Assembly: GCF_000512585.2 (NCBI RefSeq)
Contig: NC_089248.1
Location: 248,001-312,000, forward strand
Direction of reading: 5' to 3'
DNA from: Kwoniella bestiolae CBS 10118
Taxonomy: Eukaryota > Basidiomycota > Tremellomycetes > Tremellales > Cryptococcaceae
Length of the DNA: 64,000 bases
Part shown: one piece after another, positions 20,997 through 33,492 of the stretch
Position numbering within the stretch: position 1 is the stretch's first letter
How the letters are laid out: each line of letters opens with the position of its first letter
The notes under the pieces: model-generated
What the model saw: the letters and a program-made list of their open reading frames with translations, nothing else
What the model was told of the DNA's origin: nothing
The model's database searches: none
Made by a program: the position numbers and the translations under genes

Positions 20997-23900
20997 CTAA
21001 GCCACCACCGTCCCAGGCGTACTAGCCACCCCCTCCCCCTCCTCCTCCTCCTCAACAATCTTCCCTCCCCTCCTAATTGTACCCGCCGTCTGGGCCATGG
21101 CCGACATCCGATTAAAAGACGGCGTGGACATTACCAACCTCTGTCGACCCGGAGTGGGAGTTGGGGGAATCATCATCCTCCCTCCTCCCATTGGTGTGGG
21201 TGGTACGCCGGGCGGACGCTTGGGACGAGCTTGCAGTCGGAGGTCTTTGTTATCGATTGCTACTGATTTTGTGCACTGTGGTTTGGACTGGAGTATCAGC
21301 GTGGGCCATCTCACCATAAGACACCTTGAAATTATGGGAAAATGAGGTGGTGTGTGATGAGATGGTAATAGGTTTGAACTCACATTAGAAGTCTTGTAGA
21401 TTCCTACTAATCGATGAGCCAATTCGAACATATCGTTTCTCAGCGAAATGACAATACTACAAGTAGGAAACGTCGATTTGATCAGCTTATATTCCTGTCA
21501 GGTCATATCAGAGAGCAAGCACTCACAATTGAGCAGCCTGGGTCTTGGACTGGATGTAATTAGCGACAATCGAGACGTTCTTGAAATCCAGTGCAGCGTC
21601 AATTTCATCCATGAAGTATAATGGAGTAGGCTTGAAGACGTGTAATGCGAAGACCAGAGCGAGTGAAGCGAGGGTCTAATCGAATACCACGAAATTGTCA
21701 GCTGTGTCCATAGTGATTCGGTGTTTCGCACATTTCATCCCTCGTCATCGGACAACAGATGAAAACAGAAAGGTTTGACTCACCTTCTCTCCACCTGACA
21801 AGTTCGCAATAGCTCTCCAAGATTTCTTCGGAGGCATAATAGATAATTGCACACCTGTTGCGCAACATCGATCAGCTAATTTGCTTACAGGATCATGACG
21901 CACTCGGATCAGCTCACCTTCAGAGAATGGGTCCATACTATCTATCAACTCGATCTCGGCATTACCACCCATCGTGATCATCTACGTGTTTTCTTATTAG
22001 CATCAAAAGCCATTATATCACAGTGACAACACAGTGTTATCTAGAAAGAGAGGACGGCGTGTACCCACCTGATACATCTCCTTCAACTTCGAACTAATCG
22101 CCGAATACCCATTCATGAACTCGTCCAACCTGACCTTCCTCAAATCATCGTATCGTTTCTTCGCAGAATCCCTAGCAATCGTAACGGCTTCCATATCTCT
22201 CGCTCGGTCGAGGAACTCGGCTTCTCGCTTTCGATATTCCGCTAGGATGTTGAGGTTCGGTCGGGCTTTACCTATCTCCTCTGCAGACGAAAGAGATCCA
22301 GTTAGCAGCGCTACTTGGCGAACCTTCATCCTCCTCAAACGCGAGCTGTCCATCAGAGCAAGAGGACAGCGGTGGAGAGGCCAAGGGCAATTAAATACCT
22401 GAAAGTAGATAAAGACAGCACACTCACCCTCTAACTCAGTGATCTCAGCATTCAACAGCTCCTTGTCCACCTCTCTCAACTCATCAGGTGAGTACTCCAC
22501 AAGTTCCGTAGAATTTTCTTTCTTCTTCTTGGGTATCTTTGTCTCTGTGGCTCCTTCGCCATCTATTACTTGAGGAGGGGTCTCGCCATCTGCAGCTTCG
22601 ATGGATTCTTTGTTCTCTATCTGTTCTTCTTCCTCCTCTTCCTCATCATCCTCGCTGCTGCAGATATCAGCTTTTTTCTCATCATGTACGCATGTAAAAG
22701 CTAACACTCACTCAATATACACCAGCTCCAACTCCTCGTGCCTCTTCCTCCAGTGTTTGTGCTTGTCTTTACTATCTTTCTGAATCCGGGCGTTGTCTTC
22801 GATCTTTTGCTTGATGTCCATCTATGGCCAATGAACAAGGATCAGCAACTTCCAATCGAACAACCAGTAGAGGGAGCAGTCAGAAAAGAAATACGACCCA
22901 CCTCCAAAGCTCTAAAAGCATTAATCCCCTGCATCTTCTCGTCCAAGTCCCTCTTACTCTCTTCCAGCGCATCCTTCCCATACTCACTAGCATCCACCGC
23001 CTCCTGGACTTTACTCTTAATCACCTCCAAATCGGACGAACAAGCTTTCAAATCATTCTCAACCGCTTCCAACTCGCCCTCAACTTCTTCAAGCGCAGAA
23101 CGGTTCTTTTCAATGGACTTGTTGAGTTTTTCAGAGTCTCGTTGGGATTTCGATTGTCCAACTTCGGCCTTTGTGATAGCTTCATTGGCCAGGTCGAGCA
23201 GTCCCTTGGTGGTTGATACTTTAGATTGGATGGCACGGAGTTTCACTCCACCCACGTCGAGGATCTTGTTCTGGAGGGATTTGATCTGTTCGTTTATACT
23301 TGATGATTTCTCACGTAACTTGTCGGTCTCCTTGGTCAGAGTAGAGATTTCAGATTCAAGTTGTTTGATTCGTTTCTCATCGGCTGCGTCGGGTTTGGCT
23401 TGGGATCTGAATTATCCCAATCCAAAGTCAGCCTCAAATTTGTGTATAGTGGTCCATAGTTCAGCTCACATCAACTCCTTCAATCTCTTCTCACCCTCTT
23501 CGATCCGTTTCCTCTGAGTCTGCACATCCAATTCAACCTTCTCCAATTGAATCTCAATCTCCGGGATCCTCTTCCTCAGTTGCCGCACCTCCACTTCAAC
23601 AGCTTTCTTCTCTTCCTGGAACCTACCCAATTCCTCTTGAGCGGAGGCAGACTCCTTCTCATACCTAGCAACAACCTCCGGCGCAACCTTGTCCGCAGCG
23701 AATTTTGAAGACATCCCTCCTCGTGAGACTTTCGCTCCTCCTCCCGACATCGTACCAGATGGGTCAATCAATTGACCAGCGAGAGTGACCACTCTCCATC
23801 GTTTCTTGCCGTATCCTATACGTTGGGCTTGTACCAGATCTTGAGCCACTAAGGTATCCCTCAACCCTTTGTAGAATGCAGGAGCGAATTTGGGATCTTT

Positions 23901-26900
23901 AGGCTTGATGAGGTCGAATAGCCTTGGAACATTCTCAGGGGTCTCTATTCTTCCTAAATCCCTGGGAGGAAGTTTCTCCAATACCATGAATGACGCTCTA
24001 CCCACGTTACCTTTTCGCAGATGCTCGATACACGCTTGACCTTGTTCGACAGTATCCACTACCAAGTTGTTGAGAGCTCCACAGGCGGTCGTAACGGCAA
24101 TATCATATTTGTCATCGATAACACCGAGGTCACCCAGTCGGCCCTAGATACAAAGGCTAAGTTAAACGAAGTTATCCGGGGCGAGCGGCGGGACAACTTA
24201 CATGAAATCCCTTGATTCGACCTTGATCGCGCAGTCTGTTCAGACTGCTCAAAACGGCATTCTCACTCTTATCAGCAGCGAGGGACGCTTTGGCTTCATC
24301 AGCTTTCGAACGAGAGGCCGAGGCTTTCGTTCGAAGCTGTTCAGATCTAGCGTTCATTTCCTGTCAAAAGCACCAGATCAGCTCACCCAATGAACCCTGA
24401 CAACTTGACACCGTAACTCACCTCGAGTGTTGATTCAGCTTCAGCAAGTTGTTTTCTTGCCTTTGCGTGTTCCTTCTTCAGTACATTATACTCTTCATGT
24501 TTACCTTCGTCCCCTTCCTTGAGAGATTGGAGATTAGCTTTCGCCTCGTCCAGAGCGTTTTGCATCGAAGTGGCTTTTTCGGCGAGTAAATCTCTTTCGG
24601 AGGTGGCTACATCGATCAGAGATTGTTTTTCACTGATCTTCGCTGTCCAAGGTTCCAATTCTCGTTGTTTCACTTCGATCTGAGTGGTGAATTCGGCGGT
24701 TTTATCTGGAGAGGCACTATGTAAGCTGTTGTCCTTGTGGGAGGAAGACCGGACTGGGGAGCTTACCCTTCAAATTGTCCACGACCTCTTCCAGCTCGGT
24801 CTGCTCAGTCTCAAGCTTCTCTTCGAGATCCGCTACTTTGGTTCTATTCTTCTCAAGATCGGCCTCGTGATTCTCAATAGCTGAAAGAGCTTCAGATCTA
24901 GCATGGCCGTCCTGTAGATGGTCATTTCGTGATCAGCAATACTTCCTCCAAAATATTACGAGTCCAAGACGTCAGTGGGCAGCCAAGATTTACCTCTTGT
25001 ACAGACTTCTTGAACTTCTTCTGCTTAGTCACCAGATGTTTCTTCTTCTCAGCCAGCCCAACCTCCTCTTTCTCGAACTTCTTGGCGTCTTTCAACAAAG
25101 CGTCGGTCAATCGTTTGACTTCCTCGTAAGCAGCAAGTTTCTCATCATATTCTTTCTGGAGATCACCGATCTGAGAGAGATGATCCGCATTACGTTCTTG
25201 CTCGTTCGTTAATTGGGAATCGAGGTTTTCCTATTTACGGATCACAACAGAGGTCAGCTTGCTCAGTCGTGGAGCGGCTTATAGCTTACAATAGCTTTAG
25301 TCGTGATTTCAATGTTGTTCTGCAGAGTATGCATATGATGTTGCCACAAAAGGGACTTCTTCCTGGTTAGCTCGTTGGCATCTCGAAGGTAATCTTCAGC
25401 TTCGCGTTTCTTATCCTGTTTTAGTCGCATAGTTGTCAGCTCAGCTATATCATCAAAGGACTGGCGAGCTCACCTCCAAAGAAGCCTTCTCCCTTTCTAC
25501 CACCCTTAACCTATTCATCTTTTCTCCTCTCTCTTCATTCAGAGCTTCGACTTCCGTATTGGCTTGTTCGATCGGTTCCTTGTATTTGGTAGTACCGATG
25601 ATATCTTCCAGATACTCCAATAAACCATCCTCGTGCTCGTTCTGAGCTTTCGCTTTCATCTGAGCGATAGACTCAACTTCACCCTGAAAATGACAAGGAT
25701 GTCAGCTCAGCTCCTTACGAAAAGGGGTGTACACCAGCTCACCTGCAAGATCAAGAATCGATTATGGTCTAGATCGATACCTTTTCCTTTGAGCAGAGTG
25801 GTCACTTCGGTGAAAGAAGAGGTCTTATCGTTGATAGTATATCTGGATGAGTTGTTCCGGTAGGCAGTACGAGAAACGACAATTTGAGAGTTGGGTACAA
25901 GGAGGAAATTGTCCACTCCGGGCTGCACGTTTGCGTTTTGTAAGCTATCCTGCTTACACAGAGAAAAAGGTGCAACCAATAACTTACCAGATCTACAATC
26001 TCCCTAAACCATACTTCTACCGAACAAGTCTCCAAGCCCTCCTTCCCCGCCGAGTTATGTATCAATTCGCTCAATTTACCTTGACGCATCTTACTCGCTC
26101 TGTACCCAAAGACGAACAACAGCGCATCGATGGTATTACTCTTTCCTGAACCGTTGGGTCCAACGATGGCTGAAAAGGATTTATGGAATGGACCGATCTC
26201 TTGTCTTCCCGCATATGATTTGAAATTCACCAATACTAACTTATGAATGGTCAGACGTGGTTTTGGTCCTGCTGGTGTGGGTGCCGGTGGAGGGACGACA
26301 GAGATTTGGGGCGGTGATGGTCTGTTTGGGAGTGGTGTGGCTGGGGGAGGTTGGGAGGAAGAAGGTTGTTTGGAAGGTGAATTGTCGATTCTGGCTGTAC
26401 CGTCTGAATCCGCACCACTGTCCTCATCTTGTTCTCCAGTACCATCGGGAGTAGGAGTTTCAGGTATCTGAGCTAAAGAAGCTTTGGGGGTGACACTTCG
26501 TTGCCTATCGGGTAGAGGGGTCGCGAGATATGATGACGGCGTAGCTGGTATAGCGGTGGAAGCTCTTCTATCCCTTCCTGCTAATGCTTCCTGTAATTCC
26601 TCCTCCGCATCATCCTCGTCATCTGATAGTATTACCCTCTTCTTCTTCTCTTTCTGAGATGTCGATTTCTTCGATTTAGGTGCTATAGGCTCGATGATAT
26701 CTTCCTTCTCCTCCTCTTCCTCCTCGGGATCTGCATCCTCTTTGGCACCGACCGTAGAATCCGCTTGTGATACTCTCGTCTTTGTTGCTCGTTTCTTAGG
26801 TGCAGGGGCGGCTTTGGCTTTACTAGCAGCTCCTCTCCGACTCTTGGGTTTCACATCCTCTTCCTCTTCGTCTTCTGAAACATCTGCCGAATCATCATTC

Positions 26901-27022
26901 TCTTCATCGCTATCTATGTCTGGTGCAGGTGAGGGAGCAACGACCTTTCTACTTCTTGAAGGTCGAGCTGAAGCAGTACTGGTCGATGCACCTGATACTC
27001 TGGCTGTCCTCCGAGGTGGCAT
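20997..27022 (-). CDS. SMC4: Condensin subunit SMC4
   Basis: Eighteen exons in coding order: 27022-25988, 25922-25743, 25683-25474, 25415-25290, 25230-24994, 24911-24767, 24705-24422, 24360-24202, 24143-23470, 23406-22902, 22821-22712, 22657-22428, 22280-22069, 21981-21918, 21854-21784, 21675-21527, 21456-21384 and 21275-20997 (about 1580 aa). An acidic, low-complexity N-terminus of about 260 residues precedes the ATPase head: VNFKSYAGRQEIGPFHKSF, Walker A GPNGSGKSN, NNSSRYTIN, IDLDHNRFLILQGEVE. Long coiled coils flank the hinge (GRLGDLGVIDDKYD). The C-terminal head has the signature ANLSGGEK and Walker B PLYFMDEIDAALD. The ABC signature, the SMC4-type RNNSSRY stretch and the N-terminal extension distinguish it from SMC2. 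It drives chromosome condensation in mitosis. A tandem NAGNAG acceptor lies at the 22657 exon. Large antisense frames are compositional shadows. Confidence 0.96.
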
Positions 27023-27579
27023 GATTTTGTTGAGGTGATGGATGGGATGATGGTGGGTGAGTTATGGTTGATCTGAAGGATGATAGACGATTCATGAATT
27101 TGTTTACAGGTTTGGTGTGTTGTTGTTGTTGTTGATCCCATATAATGCAACTCGATGTTTTCGTTCCTGATTATATCTTTGCACGTGGCTTTCTCAACGC
27201 GACGCGTTCGAGTGTGGCACTTCGTACGGTAACAGCTGGTCAAAGGGCGCCTATATTCATGACGGCATCTTCAGAGGGCGATAGGCCTGTCAAACCGCCA
27301 CAAAGGATGTTTAGCGTAAAATTCTGGAGTCCCGCTCTCAACGTAGACAGATTTATACAGTACATGCACTACTTATACACTGCATTGTCCACTGTATACA
27401 CCATATACATCAAACACACCTCAAATACATCTGCATCCCACCCAATCCCACCACTACTATACATCACCTCACTCTGTCAAATCCTTTGTCTCCTTATACC
27501 ATTATAACCAGTACCAACAGCATAAGCAGTGCGATCTCACAGAAACAAGGACAGCGAATAACATTAACATATATACAAC
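27023..27579. promoter_or_regulatory. Divergent SMC4/KAP104 promoter region
   Basis: 557 bp between divergent ATGs. It contains ACGCGACGCGTTCG near 27200-27213, with an ACGCGT palindrome at 27205-27210. ACGCGT matches the MluI cell-cycle box bound by MBF-type factors in other fungi, which would fit a condensin gene. This role is an inference from the motif alone. Confidence 0.4.
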
Positions 27580-30500
27580 ATGTCCTGGCAGCCTTCCGAG
27601 CAGGGGCTTCAGGAGGTCTTGGGGATGTTGAGGGATACCAGTAGTACGGATAGTGAGGTGCAGAGGAATGTAGCGCAGGTGAGTCTATACTACTATCAAT
27701 GCCATCATTATCTTCCTCCAGCATCTTGATAAGCGATCAGCTCCATGTCCGGTACGTTGAGCTAAATTTACCTTGTGTGACACAGCGTTTAGATCAATTA
27801 CGTTTCGTTCCCGACTTCCTCGCTTATCTCGCCCACGTCCTCATCCACTGTACCGGCGAACAAGATTCGCATCGAGCAGTCGCAGGTTTGCTTCTGAAGA
27901 ACGCCGTGAATCAACGTTCAGGTCCCGCTACAAACGATAACGATGCAAGAGCTATGGCCTATGTCAAATCAACGGTATTGAACGGTTTAGCAGATCCAGA
28001 TCAGATTGTTAGACAGACTGTCGGTACGGTCATTACAAGTTTGATATCGAACGAGGAACCTGGTGGATGGCCTGAAGCTTTGGATGCGTTGACTAAGGGT
28101 ATGGGCAGTAGTGATCCCAATATCATCGAAGTGAGTTGAACCTATTACTCCTTCCAAGTGCGTACCCATGTGCGCAGATGGACTTACGTTCTGCACGACT
28201 TCTAGGGAGCTTTCAACTCTCTACAAAAGATATGTGAAGACGCACCACACAAATTGGACTTCGAGATTCAAGGTAAAAACCTGTTAGATCACCTCGTACC
28301 CCAATTCATCGACTATACCGCACACGGGGCACAGAAAATTCGACTTTACGCCTTGCAAATCCTTCAATCCCTCCTCGCCATCAGAGTATCAGCAGTCACG
28401 GCAAATATCGATATCTACATCCAGGCTTTATTTGCCAAAGCAGCAGACGAATCAGCAGATATCCGTAAATGCGTCTGTGCATCTTTGGGTCTGATCTTGG
28501 GTACTAGACCAGATAAGTTAGTTCCTGAGATGAGCAACGTAGTGGACTACATCGCCTTCTGTACTTCGGATGAGGACGATACGGTAGCTCTCGAAGCCTG
28601 TGAATTCTGGTTGACGTTCGCCGAAGATTCAACCCTCAAAGATCAACTTCGACCATACCTCCCTAAGATTGCGCCATTACTCTTAAAAGGGATGGTATAC
28701 TCCGATTGGGATATCGCGATATTAGATATAGATGATGTAGATGAAGGAGTAGCGGATAAAGATACCGATATCAAACCTCGAAACTACTCATCAAAGGTAC
28801 ATTCGACCCATGAATCCAATGATCCCTCTTCATCAAAGTCTGCTGGAGGTGGATTATCGAGAGAGGCCCAAGATAAGGCGTTTGACGAGAATGAAGATAA
28901 TTTAGATGATGAGGATGAGGACGATGAAGACTACTTCGATGATGAGGATGGTTCGGGTGAATGGAATATCCGAAAATGCTCTGCTGCAGCCCTAGATGTA
29001 ATTGCGGTATCTTTCGGAAACGATTTGTTGGAGATCCTATTGCCCTATTTGAGAGATAGGATCTTCGATTCAGAGTGGACGCAAAGAGAAAGTGGTATCT
29101 TGGCTTTGGGTGCTATAGCAGAAGGTACGTCAGTGACGAAGAGGGAGAAGATTAACTGACCTGAAATCCCTTTTAGGTTGTATTGACGGTCTCGAACAAC
29201 ATCTGCCTCAACTTATTCCCTTCCTCCTCAAGACATTGCAGGATAAAAAGGTATGTCTCTACAATGTATCGAGACATGATTGGCGCTGACTTTGAAAGCA
29301 GGCACTTGTCCGATCAATTACTTGCTGGACACTCGGTCGATACGCCAGTTGGTGTGTCCACGTCAACCAGACAGACAAGAACCAATACTTCATCCCTACC
29401 ATGGAAGGTGTAAGTGACATCAATCTTTACTTTATGCCGCTAGTTCTCATCGATTGACCACGCCACTGCGTGGTATAGCTTCTGCAAATGGTTCTGGATG
29501 GTAACAAGCGAGTGCAAGAAGCTGGTTGTTCCGCCTTTGCTACTTTGGAAGAAGAAGCTGGACCAGAGATGGCACCATACCTCGAACCAATCTTACGAAA
29601 CCTCACTTTTGCTTTCTCGAAGTACCAGCAGAAGAACCTGCTCATCCTTTACGACGCTATCGGAACACTTGCCGATTCCGTTGGTTCCGCTTTGGGTGCT
29701 CCGGGCTACCTGGATATTCTCATGCCTCCTTTGGTCGAGAGATGGCAGAGATTAGGTGATCAGGACCCGGATCTCGTTCCTCTACTCGAGGTTAGTTTGG
29801 TCACGTAAACCATGTGTATATATCGTTTGAGCTAATATTTTGATATCCAGTGTCTGTCATCCATCTCCATCGCTGCGGGAGGATCATTCTCCACTTATAC
29901 CGGACCAGTCTACCAGCGATGTTTGAACATCATTCACGCCACCCTGACACAATATCAATTATTCGACCAGAATCCCGAAGAGGTCGAAGAACCAGACAGG
30001 ACGTTCATCGTGGTTGCTTTAGATTTGTTGTCCGGTTTGGTACAAGGATTAGGTGAACAGATGCACCCTCTTATAAGGGATAATCAACCTCCTTTGCTTC
30101 ATTTATTGGCCCTGTGCTTGACCGTGAGTCTCTTCCATGATGAATCGCATGGTCTTCTTGTGAATGAGTGGAAGCACCGTGGTGGCTGATATATCGCGAT
30201 GTCAATGTAGCATTTCGAACCGCCCGTCCGACAATCCGCTCACGCCTTATTAGGAGACATGTCAATGACATGTTTCCCCCTACTCAAACCCGTCATCCCC
30301 CAGATCTTACCAAGCGTGATCGAGCAAATCGTGGTCGAACCACCCGCAGACTGCATCTCAGTATGTAACAATGCTGCGTGGGCTGTCGGAGAGATCGCCC
30401 TCCAATTCAACGGCGATTCGGCGATTCTCGAGCCCTACGTACCAGCATTGATTCAGAGACTGGTACCCATACTTCTCAATACGAAATCGCCTAAATCGCT

Positions 30501-31035
30501 CACCGAGAACGCTGCGGTGACTATCGGACGATTGGGTTTGGTCTGTCCTGCGTTGGTGGCACCTGACTTATCGAATTTCGCTCAGGCTTGGTGTACTGCC
30601 TTGTGGGAGATCAAGGATAACGATGAGAAGGACTCAGCGTTCAGAGGGTTCTGTATGTTGATCAGTGCGAACCCCGAGGGCATACAAAATGTGAGTGGGA
30701 TACATCTTAACATGCCGCCTCAGTCGTGCGTAGTGACTACCGGGCTGACCTCGAAGTTGAATTCGGTAGGCCTTCATTTTCTTCTGTAATGCCGTTTGCA
30801 AGTGGCAACATCCTTCTAGTCAATTAGATCAAATGTTCAGAACTGTGAGTTGACATGACCTCTCCTACGAAAACCGATCAAAACACTTGGGGTCTTTAAA
30901 ACATTCAGCTGATAATCCGTCGTATAACAGATACTACAAGGATTCAAATCAGGTCTAGGAGCCACCTGGGATGCTCAAACCAGTACCTTCCCACCAGTCA
31001 TCAGACAACGTCTAGCCGAGCGATATGGCGTATAG
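27580..31035 (+). CDS. KAP104: Transportin / karyopherin beta-2 (Kap104)
   Basis: Ten exons: 27580-27678, 27786-28130, 28206-29124, 29177-29250, 29302-29409, 29479-29790, 29851-30123, 30211-30690, 30770-30844 and 30931-31035 (929 aa). HEAT-repeat import receptor for PY-NLS cargo such as hnRNP-type RNA-binding proteins. The conserved path is clear: ADPDQIVRQTVGTVITSLIS, PHKLDFEIQGKNLLDHLVPQ, VYSDWDIAILDIDDVDE, the acidic loop DNLDDEDEDDEDYFDDED that releases cargo on RanGTP binding, EWNIRKCSAAALD, TCWTLGRYASWC, GNKRVQEAGCSAFATLEEEA, VCNNAAWAVGEIALQ, ENAAVTIGRLGLVCP and the family C-terminus QGFKSGLG to ERYGV. It opens divergently from SMC4. Confidence 0.96.
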
Positions 31036-31503
31036 TGTAATTCCTTTTCTTTCAACTAATTATGCCTCTTTCAGTTCTGGTCTCAACACAATAACGATCG
31101 CCTTTACATACCCCTTCACACATAGATAGGCCTTATGCATCGATACCCTTACATAGCATTGATCAATCGTAGAATAGCATTTTTTCCATAGTCCATAGTC
31201 CATAGCATTCTTTCTGAAGGCGATCATGATTTCTCATTCTCTCACGACATACATAACGTAGATAGATCTTTTTATGGTTGGTAGGTGGGTAGCATTTCTT
31301 GGGGTTGGTTGGATCTGGAGATTGACGATGAATTGAATGGAACGTTCTCTTATGTGCGGTCTTTCGTGCGGCTGAGCAAAGAAGCACAGAGTCATTGATA
31401 CTGGCACAACGTTGTAATCTTTAAATCAGTGCAGCTGGCCATCATAAATCTAGGTAACCTATATGAGACAACCGGATATATGAATGATACTGTGCATCTC
31501 CAT
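31036..31503. other. Intergenic, end of the conserved block
   Basis: 3' flanks of KAP104 and of the minus-strand gene at 31504. No gene supported. Confidence 0.5.
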
Positions 31504-32304
31504 TCAATCGACTGCCCACACATCGTTGGTATTAACTCTGCTCCTATATATCGCCGTCACATGATCTCTGAAGATATCTGAGTATTCATGCAATGTCGGC
31601 AGATCCACCCGCTCATATTTCCCATTACCAGTGGCAAGTAGGACCCAACAGGATCTCTCACTTGGATCCCTTGCCTCGTCCTCAACGGAACTCATAATCT
31701 GTGGGGTGGTGAACATCTGCTCCAACGTATCCATCACCCCTCGATCAATCGGGTCTGTGTCTGTGCCAGGGCCTCCTCCCTCCTGATGATCATGTCTCTT
31801 CATGATCTCCTGATAGACTGACTGATGAATGATAGACCCAATGCTAGAACAGGAATTGATAGGACCAAACAAGGTTTGACTGAGTTCCTGAACCCTGTCC
31901 CGTTCGGCAGACACATTTGATAATGGACCGACATGGTACTCGAGACATTTCGTAGCTAGACTCGTAGAGATCATCTCAGTGACTATCCGCGTAGCAGTGG
32001 GTATCCATGATATTTCCCAATTTGCAGGGGGATCCAAATCTCTCAGGTGTCTTTGAGCCATATCAATCTGTGCAAGAGCACTGTGATATGCGTGGGACAA
32101 CCTCGCATTCTCCATTGATAATCTTGCATTCTCCATTGATAATCTGTCGATGATCTCTCTGGACCGATCCGCCTCACTCCTCCCAAGAGGATTGGGATAG
32201 TCCCAAGGAGCGAAGGTACCGCCACCGGTCCAGGGTATGTCGCTGGAGTAATATTCCTCCCCATCGATTTGGGTGTATACGGTTCCTCGTCGTTCATTGT
32301 TCAT
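31504..32304 (-). CDS. Small coiled-coil family protein, member C (266 aa, unknown function)
   Basis: Intronless. It starts MNNERRGTVYTQIDGEEYYS, then an aromatic and proline-rich stretch (PWTGGGTFAPWDYPNP), then a coiled coil at about residues 43-90 containing the exact heptad repeat LSMENARLSMENARLS encoded by a 21-bp duplication. The C-terminal part follows the family layout: a helical region, an acidic linker, DPSERSCWVLLATG where other members have Y-x-V-S-[FY]-G, and FRDHVTAIYRS at the end. It is the most divergent intact member. No signal peptide or membrane segment. Its identity as a paralogue rests on layout and short motifs, so it is less sure than the relation between members D and E. 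Confidence 0.65.
   Translation of the reverse strand: MNNERRGTVYTQIDGEEYYSSDIPWTGGGTFAPWDYPNPLGRSEADRSREIIDRLSMENARLSMENARLSHAYHSALAQIDMAQRHLRDLDPPANWEISWIPTATRIVTEMISTSLATKCLEYHVGPLSNVSAERDRVQELSQTLFGPINSCSSIGSIIHQSVYQEIMKRHDHQEGGGPGTDTDPIDRGVMDTLEQMFTTPQIMSSVEDEARDPSERSCWVLLATGNGKYERVDLPTLHEYSDIFRDHVTAIYRSRVNTNDVWAVD
32104..32145. repeat. 21-bp in-frame tandem duplication in member C
   Basis: Two copies, 32104-32124 and 32125-32145, share GCATTCTCCATTGATAATCT. On the minus strand they encode one extra heptad of the coiled coil. Confidence 0.9.
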
Positions 32305-33492
32305 ATTGAGCAGATTGTCCGTGAATTAGTTGTCGTGGCTTAATCGAACTGCTGTGTAACATCAGAAAGACAATACTTGCATCGTGTGTACGCTTTGTAA
32401 TGCTATTGCAGCGAGTGATACCATCTTGTCACGTGGGGCAGAAGGCAGAAGGATACAGTATCCATTGTTGTACATAGCTTTACAAAGAATACGACTGAGG
32501 TCTGACAAGGAGTGATTCTCACAAAGGATGAGGGCTCCAAATCGAATTCGAAGCCTCGCTCAAAGCCGTGGGATGACATGACTATTCCAGGCCTTTCGAA
32601 AATGGCTGCTGGCCGTTGGGAGCGTGGAACGTGAACGTAACTCACACGGTACCAGAGGTGAATTGCTGCGGAAAGGATCAGCGGTGGAGACTTGTCGTCA
32701 TCCTTTATCGCGCCTCGAGAAGACATCACCCATCGACCACGCATTTCAGGTAAGATATCGAGGTTCAAGTACTGTACTGTATTCATGGACAAAGCATACA
32801 ACACGCCGTCACTTTCTTCTCCAGTCTTATGCAGTCCCCTTCTGAAGCCTCGTTCCCGATCAATGCCTACTGATATTTCCCCCCATATCCAATGGTGTTT
32901 TCCGAAACCACTCCGAGAGTTATTCAAATACGGATCCTCTTGGTGGGCTCAGGTGTGAAGGGTGAAAATTTATATCCTCTCTTTCTCCCAATATCAGAGA
33001 CCTTATCATACTCCAGACCGAGCGTAATCCATGTATCTATATCCTCTCGCTGAGCGCCCCCGAGCCGTCGCCCTCACCCTCGAGCCATAACACTGTTGTA
33101 TTACTGGTGCAATCCTCGAACACCCCCTGCATATCGGTCCTACTCGATTTGTTGGATCGGGCAAAGTCGTACATCTTCTTTTAAAGCTCGGCGTTCAGAC
33201 CCGTTGATTCAAGGATCGGACGATAATGGCTTAACTGAGGCTTCCTTCAGCGGTTTAAGCAGTATGGGAACGGTTTGGTACGGGTCTGATGATGACGAGG
33301 AGGCATAGCGCTGCTGGAATCAGATACATCTGAATCACAAACTATACGTTCTATGTAGGCGGATAGGGGCACTCATAGAGTATTCTGACAAAGGGGGTTT
33401 AAAATCTACGAGACAGGAGATATAAGAACAGCTGACGTATCAAATACAGTACTGCAATACCACATGGATCATCAGCTCAATGCCTACTCAGT
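32305..33492. other. Accessory intergenic stretch, possible gene remnant
   Basis: No convincing gene. A minus-strand frame at 32403-32927 (174 aa, starts MNNSRSGFGKHHW) contains LWYRVSYVHVPRSQRP, which recalls the Y-x-V-S-[FY] core of the small coiled-coil family. The rest does not align, so it may be a decayed fragment or chance. Confidence 0.3.

Noticed and set aside
22738..23517. Long plus-strand open frame (259 codons) antisense to SMC4, rich in Ser, Leu and Phe
   Set aside because: It mirrors the E/K-rich coiled coil on the other strand; the SMC4 frame is conserved and spliced, and the antisense frame has no family features.
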